DNA from: Nymphalis io
Lineage: Eukaryota > Arthropoda > Insecta > Lepidoptera > Nymphalidae
NCBI RefSeq assembly: GCF_905147045.1
Contig: NC_065888.1
Location: forward strand, 2,547,001-2,611,000
Reading direction: 5' to 3'
DNA length: 64,000 nucleotides
The position numbers were made by a program, and so were the translations under genes. The notes under the pieces were generated by a model that was given only the letters and a program-made list of their open reading frames with translations, was not told where the DNA came from and searched no databases. Positions within the stretch are counted from its first letter, which is position 1. Each line of letters starts with the position of its first letter. Below, piece by piece: positions 57,061 through 64,000 of this stretch.

Positions 57061-58332
57061 TATATGAATAAGGTAAAATAATAGTCATATATAAAATATC
57101 TTTATTGTTATTTATTATTGTATTGACCGATTACGGTCATGTTTATTTGTCACATAATATTTATCTGTCTTGTCGAGACATACTCGTCGCTGTCCTAATA
57201 TTCGCTGGTTGGAGCTTTAGTTCATATTGATTTGATATTTATTGAACCGAATGATTCATGTGCAAAACCGCGACGTGGTTTTCTACCTAAAAAACTAATA
57301 TCTATAATAGTTGAAATAAAAATGTTACACATTTTTGGGAGCATAAAAATTCAACAGTGTGAATATTAGTATAGTATTTTTTTGTACCTAATTTACTATT
57401 TAATCGATCTGTTGTCGTTGAAACATTTCTATCAGCTAATTACCAACTTCTACGTGAGATCTACTTAATATTCAGTACGTGTATACGAATTACTAACCGT
57501 ATCATGTTTAAATATTCCATATCCAACGAGTATTTCTTTGGTAAACTTAATATGTGTAACAAAGCGCAATTTTACTCGCAAACAGAATTACGAGACGAAT
57601 GAGCACGAAATGGGACTTGATTCTTATATACATACTTCATAAATACTTTCGAAGAACAAATTAGATTAAAAAATGATATAAGAGTATACGACTCAGTTTC
57701 ATCCATCAACGAATCCTTACTAAGTGGATACTAGAATATGTAATTTTCATTTACAAGCTTAAAAACAAGCCTAGAATTTATGGAGATCACGTGACTCTTA
57801 ACAGAAGATCACGACTGGAACTGTAGTATCATTGAGCGGTTGGAACACTAAATGAAATTTGCGTATATTTTTTCGGTTCCATAATATAATCTTTCATATT
57901 AACTACACTTACATCATTGTCGAACTACTTCAGTTGCTTCGAAAGGCAATGCTTTATCTTATTACAAGAGATGTGTTTATAAGTATCAGCTGTGTGTTAG
58001 AAATTGTATATACACGAATACAAAGATATCAAATTGTATTTAAAAGCCGACATAAAGCCTTTGATTTAAAATAGGTATGGTCATTCATGTACAAATTGTT
58101 AGCGTTATTTATTACAACATACGACAACATTTGATATATCGGCTCCATTTATTTGTTCTAAACGTTGTGGACAGTTTCAATTATCAATATTAGCATGGTT
58201 TACGATATTAAATGTTGAAAATGATTAAAGTTTTGTATGAAATGCAAGTTTTATTAACTGAATTGTGATTCAAGAAAAAATTGTATTTAAATGAAATATT
58301 TGTATGTGGTAGTGTGTGCGCATAAATATTGT
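57061..58332. other. AT-rich sequence between the inverted family G copies
   Basis: No transposase-like frame is visible. The longest frame is a 71-codon AT-rich one. Confidence 0.5.
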
Positions 58333-58460
58333 GTAGCGGATGATTAGTTTAAACAATATCTTGTCTTCTTTCGAATGTCAAATCAATAATGACAGAAAGA
58401 GCAAAATAGTGTTTAACTGAAGCTGCTAAGCAACGCTTATCACTAAGGCCGTTAATGTGT
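58333..58460 (-). repeat. Repeat family G, right copy of the inverted pair
   Basis: On the minus strand attaacggccttagtgataa, gcgttgcttagcagct, the shared 35-nt core and gtttaaactaatca occur in the same order as in the left copy. Confidence 0.8.
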
Positions 58461-58488
58461 TTGATCAAAGTCAACGCTTGAAATTATT

Positions 58489-58563
58489 AATCTAGTTCTT
58501 AGTTAAAAATGAATTATTGTATGTATTAGTATACAATAATTCATTTTTACTAAGATCTAGATT
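58489..58563. repeat. Near-perfect 33/34-bp inverted repeat with 8-nt loop
   Basis: Arms 58489-58522 and 58531-58563 pair with one mismatch and one extra base; the inner 18 bp (core aaaaatgaattattgtat) are perfect. It is only 28 bp from the right family G copy. Confidence 0.9.
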
Positions 58564-59326
58564 TACCCCGCGAAATGAAGTCAGGATATTTATTGCTTTA
58601 TACCTGCTCTTAACTTTACATGCAAGCTATTTTATTATATTATTTATATATCGTTTTAAAGGAAAGTACAGCATTTTTATATATTATATAAGAGTAGGTA
58701 CACCTAATTTAATTTAACTTAAATAACTTTAATATATTAATCAATTAAAGCTAGAGGGAAATAAAAAGGAACACGTATTGAGGAATTACATACATTACTC
58801 CCCATTTATACCTCCGATTAATCATCAAGCTGGTGCTACGAGTGAATATGATAATAGACCAAGGCGTCAGGATCGAATCGGCTACTTTTACATCACTAGC
58901 CTATTATGTAAGCCGTTACGCAATTGACGCTCTAAAAATCGATTATTCGATAATTTCGTCTTTTATATGAAAATAGTAATACATAATGATCCAAACGTCA
59001 GAGTTTTAAAAGGCAGACAAAGTGGTACACATCAAAGGTTTACCTCTCAGACCATATTTTGTATTCGACTTGTCAAATGCTCTTAGAAAAAAGTGTAGGT
59101 TTTAAAAGGCACGAGAAGTCGTGTGTAGCTAAAGTGGTACGTGAATTACGTCTTGCCTTTGACCTTCGAAATATAGAAATAGTGAGATAAATTTTTAAAT
59201 GAAAAACAAAACATTGTTGAAAAACAAAAAATTACAACACAACAATATTGTTTTTTTTTTATCACCTGTATTATTAATAGTAAAATGTGTCATACTATAT
59301 GTATTTATTTTATGTTGACCGAAATT
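58564..59326. other. AT-rich sequence without recognised features
   Basis: Nothing gene-like recognised. Confidence 0.6.
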
Positions 59327-59480
59327 ATATAACATCTCAGTTCCCAAGGTTGGTGATGCATTGGCGATGTAAGGAATGGTTGTTATTTCTTACTTCGATA
59401 ATGTTTATAGGTGGTGGTGACCACTTACCATCAGGTGACTCATTTGCTCGTCCGCCTACCTGTAGCTTAAAAAACATAAA
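59327..59480 (+). mobile_element. Short repeat family A, 3' half
   Basis: acatctcagttcccaaggt, tgatgcattggcgatgtaag, ggtggtgaccacttaccatc and tttgctcgtccgcctacctg to an A-rich end. Confidence 0.85.
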
Positions 59481-59704
59481 CGTAGAGGAAATTGAAAACA
59501 ACATAAGAGTTAATGAAATACATTTTTTGTCGTGTGCAGTGCATAGTATATCCACTCATACGATAAAGTAACGAAGAATACAGTAAATGCACCACGTTGC
59601 TCCCTACTCCCTTGTCTAAAGGAGTAGAGAGTAGCGGCGGGGAGGGGGTGGCGCATGACGGAATAAAACGGGATAATGATGCCGTTTGCCGTCACGGAAT
59701 ACGT

Positions 59705-59825
59705 ATTGGTCAAAACTAGTATATGTAGTATATCAGTTGTCTGGTTTTCATAGCACAAGTTCTGCTTAATTTGGGATCAGATGGCCGTGTGTGAAGTGGC
59801 CCCAAGATATTATTATTTATTATTG
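59705..59825 (+). mobile_element. SINE family D, 5'-truncated copy
   Basis: tatgtagtatatcag, catagcacaagttctgc and taatttgggatcagatggc followed by cgtgtgtgaa match the tail of the full copy at 15.3 kb. The copy ends in an ATT-rich tail. Confidence 0.75.
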
Positions 59826-59847
59826 ACAAAGTATCCATAATATGCAT

Positions 59848-60050
59848 ACAAGTGGTCGGGCTATATTCAGGTCTACCTAGATGGATCACACACTCATCAG
59901 TTATAATTATCAATTCTTGCGTCTAACATCAATAACATGTTTTGCATAATTCTGGTTTCAAATAATTGAGTAATTACAGGAAAATGGGATATAATACATT
60001 CATTTACGTGGTTGGTGATGCATTGTAGGTGTTGGCGTCTGTTATTTTAC
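59848..60050 (+). mobile_element. Short repeat family A, very diverged
   Basis: ggtcgggctatattcagg, cacactcatcag, ctggtttcaa, attacagg and ttggtgatgcattg occur in the family order with many changes. Confidence 0.45.
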
Positions 60051-60484
60051 GATTAATTCTAAATTCAAATATAATATATTTTGCAATTGGCATGTATCAT
60101 TTTGAAAACTTGTGCTGTCACTTCTATGTGAAAATAATATAGCTTCATTTGTGCTTTTTAGATAAAAAGGAACTTTTTAAACAGACATTGACGTATAATG
60201 GTTCGCTTCTCCAGTCAACTTAAATTCCATGTATTTTACCAAGTATATATATTCAAAGTATTTTTTCGTTTGTCTAGTCTAGCTTATAAGTCAACAAACA
60301 CGCAAGTCCTAGACTCGAATCGTCGATCGGGCCTGTAAACGTTGGGTTTTTCGATGACGAATTTTTCATTAGCAAACCGGGATTTGGAAGATGGTATTGG
60401 TTACACTTCTGTGAAAATGAAATGTATGGTTCTGACCGGACCTTCCTTTTGGTCACATATCCGATTATAAGATTTAGAGAATTT

Positions 60485-60605
60485 AAATTGCGCCTGTGTT
60501 TGTGCACACAATCATCCACTATAGTAATGTCATCTACGGATTTAACTAGCCTTCTTAAAGAATGGCCGAAGTGTCCAAAATCAGTCAGAAGGAAATACTG
60601 TAATT
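60485..60605 (+). mobile_element. SINE family B, diverged 3' part
   Basis: gcgcctgtgtttgtgcacac, actatagtaatgtc and aatggccgaagtgtcc resemble the family B end, with substitutions throughout. Confidence 0.4.
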
Positions 60606-61094
60606 TAGTAAAGTCGTTTTTCCAGATTCACATAAAACATAAAAACTACTAATTTGATTTAAAAAAAAAAAACGAAAAAATAAAACATACAATTTGTTTT
60701 ACAAATTAAATATTAAACAAGCAAAACACATTTGGATAGCGTATTCGAGTCGCCGCTATAAATCCGGCTCATGATTGCATTATTAAATTTGTGAGTTTCA
60801 TTGCATTATAGTACTGTGTCTCAGCGTGAATTTATATTATTGAGATTCGTCCGGCATACCGTGCTGCTTTTTTACAATATCTCATTCTTTATAAAGAAAG
60901 TCTGTTTTTAAAATTAATTTCAATTGAGAAATATGAAATATTTGCATTCCTGAATCGCGTTATTAAATTAAAAATACTGCTTTAAAGCAATATATAATTT
61001 ACTTTATCATTGCACTCGTTTTCTATTTATTTATTTTTTTAGAAACAATCTTGCTAATGAACCTTCTGACCGTAGGTTGTTGGTTTTACACAAG
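60606..61094. other. AT-rich sequence without recognised features
   Basis: Nothing gene-like recognised. Confidence 0.6.
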
Positions 61095-61250
61095 GTAAGG
61101 TAAGGTATTGGTTGCAAGAGATATAAACCATTTGACCGTAAATACGCCGACATCCTTAGGATTTTTCCAATTTATTGATGTTTTGCGGAATAGCCGATGA
61201 GCGACCCCGTCATGGCTATACTGACCCACATAATGCCCTAGTCCTGGTTA
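61095..61250 (-). mobile_element. Short repeat family A, very diverged
   Basis: aatacgccgacatccttagg, gttttgcggaatagccgatg and ataatgccctagtcc recall family A on the minus strand. It is a weak call. Confidence 0.35.
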
Positions 61251-63663
61251 AAAGTTCTTTGCGCTTTCGCAGCCCTTCTAGAGGTGGGAAACCAAATTAC
61301 TAGAAATAGCATTTCCATGTAAAGCTAGTGTCAGACAATATCATAAAATACACAGTCGGTGCAACTCCAAAAAACGGAAAATATGTTTTTATCTATCTAA
61401 TTTGCATATATATATATATGTACTGATATATCTTATGTTAAATTAATATTTAAAAATTGTAATCTTAATATATATAATTTTATATATCCCAGAAACGAAA
61501 AATTTAGAGCACCCAAATTCTTCGTCTTTATAAACAAACTGTCGTTTTGCCTCGTCATACCCTCGGGGGGTTCAGACGGGCATCTTTACTTAAAATAATA
61601 ACTACATCTAATATTCAAAAAGGCAAATAAAAGATTAAGTCCATATGATTTAGGTTTTTTTTAGACTTTTAATTCATGTTCCAAAATAAAAAAAATAAGC
61701 AATAGCTTGTAAAACTTCAACATTTTGTTTTGATCTATTTATGACGTATAGACCTAGAAGGGACAAAGCGTGATATATGACACCTAAAAAGACAAAGAAA
61801 GATAATTCAATGAGGGTTAAATGCCATAACTGTGAAATAATAAAAAGGTCGGTCGACCAAATATCATTAGCATCTGTTATGACTTTAAATATAAATAATA
61901 TAATAAATATATTTAAGAATTCAATGGTCAAAGATCTCGAATACCAGCTGCCTTATAAAGACTAAAATCTCAAATATAATGATAAATTATGACATGAGTT
62001 ATTTTTTAAATTTCATTAAAGAAATACTATTTTTTTCTGTTGTAGGCTTTACAATAAATAACAATTACAAATTAAATATATTTATAAGTTTATAAGATAA
62101 CAACAGAAAAAATCTTCAAATACCTCAAGCGACGCTCATACCTCGCTCGAGTATCGCTGTGAAAATTACAGGCGCGTGTAACGGAATGTTAAAATAATAA
62201 AAACTTTTTTTAGTCTGTAATACGTTGGGTTATATGTAAGAATTGTTTTTTTTTTTTTGTTTAATTATTTGAATGTCGTAAATGTTGCTATCTTAAAATA
62301 AGTGGAATAGTTTTGTAGTATAAATAAAGATGTGTTAATAAAGTAATGTTCGTAGTGTAATAATAAAGCAAAGCTTTAAGCAAATCGCATGGAATCTAAG
62401 GATTGTTTATCTGTACTCGTTTTTCGATTGGAATAGGCTATACAAGGGGTGATCATTTCCCATTAAGAAGGCTCATTTGCCTTTATAAAATAAAAAATAA
62501 TGCACATGCAGCCCCGTACACGTGACAGATATGAAACTTATATACTATTATATATATATATACTATTTATATACCTTTTTTCTTTCTACGTCATATCTTT
62601 CTTTTCCCCCACGAAACGAACGTGTCTTAATATATCCTTAAAACTTTACTCTCGAATCACGTCCACCTTTCAATTATCGAATCGTCGCCTAAAAAGTTTC
62701 ACTTCAAAGATCCTTAAATAACATATGAGTGTGCAACAAGCAACAGCAATTAATTTCTTTTTGCATCAGAAACGTTACAATTTAAATGTCGTAGTTGATT
62801 TTACTATATTGAAATAACCTCATCGTGCACAAACCACACAAATATTTGTAATTTACAAATGATTTAATTAATAATTATGGTTTCATTTTTTTCCTGACTT
62901 AAAATTACCTGAATTAAAATTTCTCTAGATATTCTAAAGCAACCTTAATCAACAGAACACTTTTAGTGGTATCTAAAACAAGACGCAATATTTTATAAGT
63001 TTGTTGTATTTAAAAAACGATTGTATTCAAAGTGTAAAATTGACCTGAAAAAAAAAAGCGCCATCTTACTGAATACACTAAAACGGTTATGTAAACCTAA
63101 GCAGACAATACGAAGAAGGAAAATAATAAGCTTGGAAAGCTCGACACATTAAAGTACGGAAAATATTCACTAGATGGCGCTGAGGGTATGAAGTTTCCTG
63201 TGACTACATGTTGGAACTTATGTCGACTGATGTACAGGGTAATATTATTTTTACAAAGATGGCAGTATTTTTTTAATATAATTTTTGAACATTTTCCTGT
63301 AAAATAATGTTAGTATTTTATGAATTAACTCATTCAGCTAAATTAGATTCCATAGTTTTTTTGTATGTTGTACATTTACGTTAATAAATCAAAATATTAT
63401 TCAAGAAGGATCTTAGAAACATTTTGAATCGCAATTCGCAAAAAGAAAAACCTCAGAAATTCAGTAGGTTTTTTGTCAGCTCCCTTCTACCAATTAAATA
63501 ATATATTTTTTTTGGTTAAATTCAATTAAATTATTATTTATTCCGCATTAAAGTTAACGAATACTAACGCATTAATCATCAATTAAGATTACTTCGTGAA
63601 AGTTATCGAATAATCTTTGTTGGTATTAGACTATCCTATAAATACATAATTAATTTAAATTTT
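61251..63663. other. AT-rich stretch without recognised genes
   Basis: A small GC-richer string (cataccctcggggggttcag) lies at 61557-61580. A CTCF-like motif lies at 63167-63184. The AT-rich frames present have no domain features. Confidence 0.5.
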
Positions 63664-63875
63664 ACTTGTTGGTACGCCTTATTCAAGCCCATCTGGGTAC
63701 CCATTTATTATACCTGTACTGAGTATTGTTCTGTTCCGGTTTGAAGGGTGAGTGAGCCAGTGATACTACAAGCACAAGGGATTTAATATCTTAGTTCAAA
63801 GAGTGGTAGCGTGTTGGCAATTTCAGGGTTGGTTAATATTTCTTACAAAGTTAATGTCTATAGGCAAATGCTATT
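63664..63875 (+). mobile_element. Short repeat family A, diverged
   Basis: attcaagcccatctgggta, ttctgttccggtttgaaggg, gtgagtgagccagtg and aagcacaagggat to tcttacaaagttaatgtct. The accacccactc box is deleted. Confidence 0.8.
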
Positions 63876-63915
63876 CTAGGACCTTTGAATTTGTAGCCTT
63901 ATAATAATGATAAAA

Positions 63916-64000
63916 ATAATGTCCTCCAGACCGATTTCGGCCACGGCAGCCAATGTCTAGAGAGATTAGCTAACTGCGCAGGAGATATTATAGTACGCAA
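63916..64000 (-). mobile_element. SINE family B, 3' part, cut by window edge
   Basis: On the minus strand ttgcgtactataatatctcc, gcgcagttagctaatctctc and gccgtggccgaaatcggtc to ctggaggacatt match the family B end. The head would lie beyond 64000. Confidence 0.85.

Noticed and set aside
1..64000. CRISPR array, prophage, operon or biosynthetic cluster
   Set aside because: No regularly spaced repeats, no bacterial gene organisation, and composition and repeats are those of an insect nuclear genome.

Overview
The window is AT-rich eukaryotic nuclear DNA and almost certainly lepidopteran. It is packed with tRNA-headed SINEs, Helitron-like ends and RTE/R1-clade LINE remains of the kind common in butterfly and moth genomes. 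A butterfly, perhaps a nymphalid, is my best guess, but it rests on remembered repeat style and not on a search. There are no operons, ribosome binding sites, rRNA genes, CRISPR arrays or bona fide tRNA genes.

Only one stretch looks like host protein-coding sequence: a short minus-strand first exon at about 29741-29946. It carries a Kozak-like ATG, an upstream in-frame stop, a signal-peptide-like N-terminus and a consensus splice donor. The rest of that gene would lie at lower coordinates; I find no later exon, so much of 1-29740 may be its first intron. GC-elevated, non-repetitive patches (2.3, 5.2, 19.4, 21.6-22.8, 33.1, 35.85, 36.9, 47.65-48.0, 48.9 and 55.9 kb) are candidate conserved non-coding or promoter DNA.

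The larger mobile elements are as follows. (1) The 5' part of an RTE-like LINE on the minus strand (1-1410) runs off the left edge and has an undamaged endonuclease reading frame. (2) A near-complete but frameshifted RTE-like LINE on the minus strand (23598-26889) is bounded by a 9-bp target-site duplication and inserted inside an older repeat; an uninterrupted relative of that repeat lies at 27.7 kb. (3) A broken R1-clade LINE on the plus strand (38341-40430) lacks its YADD motif and has a duplicated 3' tail. (4) A scrap of another LINE C-terminus lies at about 50.0-50.2 kb. (5) Helitron-like ends lie at about 15.0, 38.1 and 40.5 kb.

Around these lie roughly 30 SINE or short-repeat copies, named here A to G: A (about 275 bp, no tRNA head seen), B (tRNA-like head, long body), C (tRNA-like head, ends near a 'cagcagtggga' box), D (tRNA-Glu-like head), E (short Helitron-like or non-autonomous fragments) and G (a repeat whose two inverted copies share a perfect 35-nt core). 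They cluster at 6.3-9.3, 31.4-32.8, 36.2-37.5, 41.4-41.9 and 59.3-61.3 kb. The window also holds several long, perfect or near-perfect hairpins that none of these families explains.

I see no convincing new biological system. The best leads are the signal-peptide first exon, the nested RTE insertion with its empty-site relative, the inverted G pair with its conserved core, and the set of long perfect hairpins.
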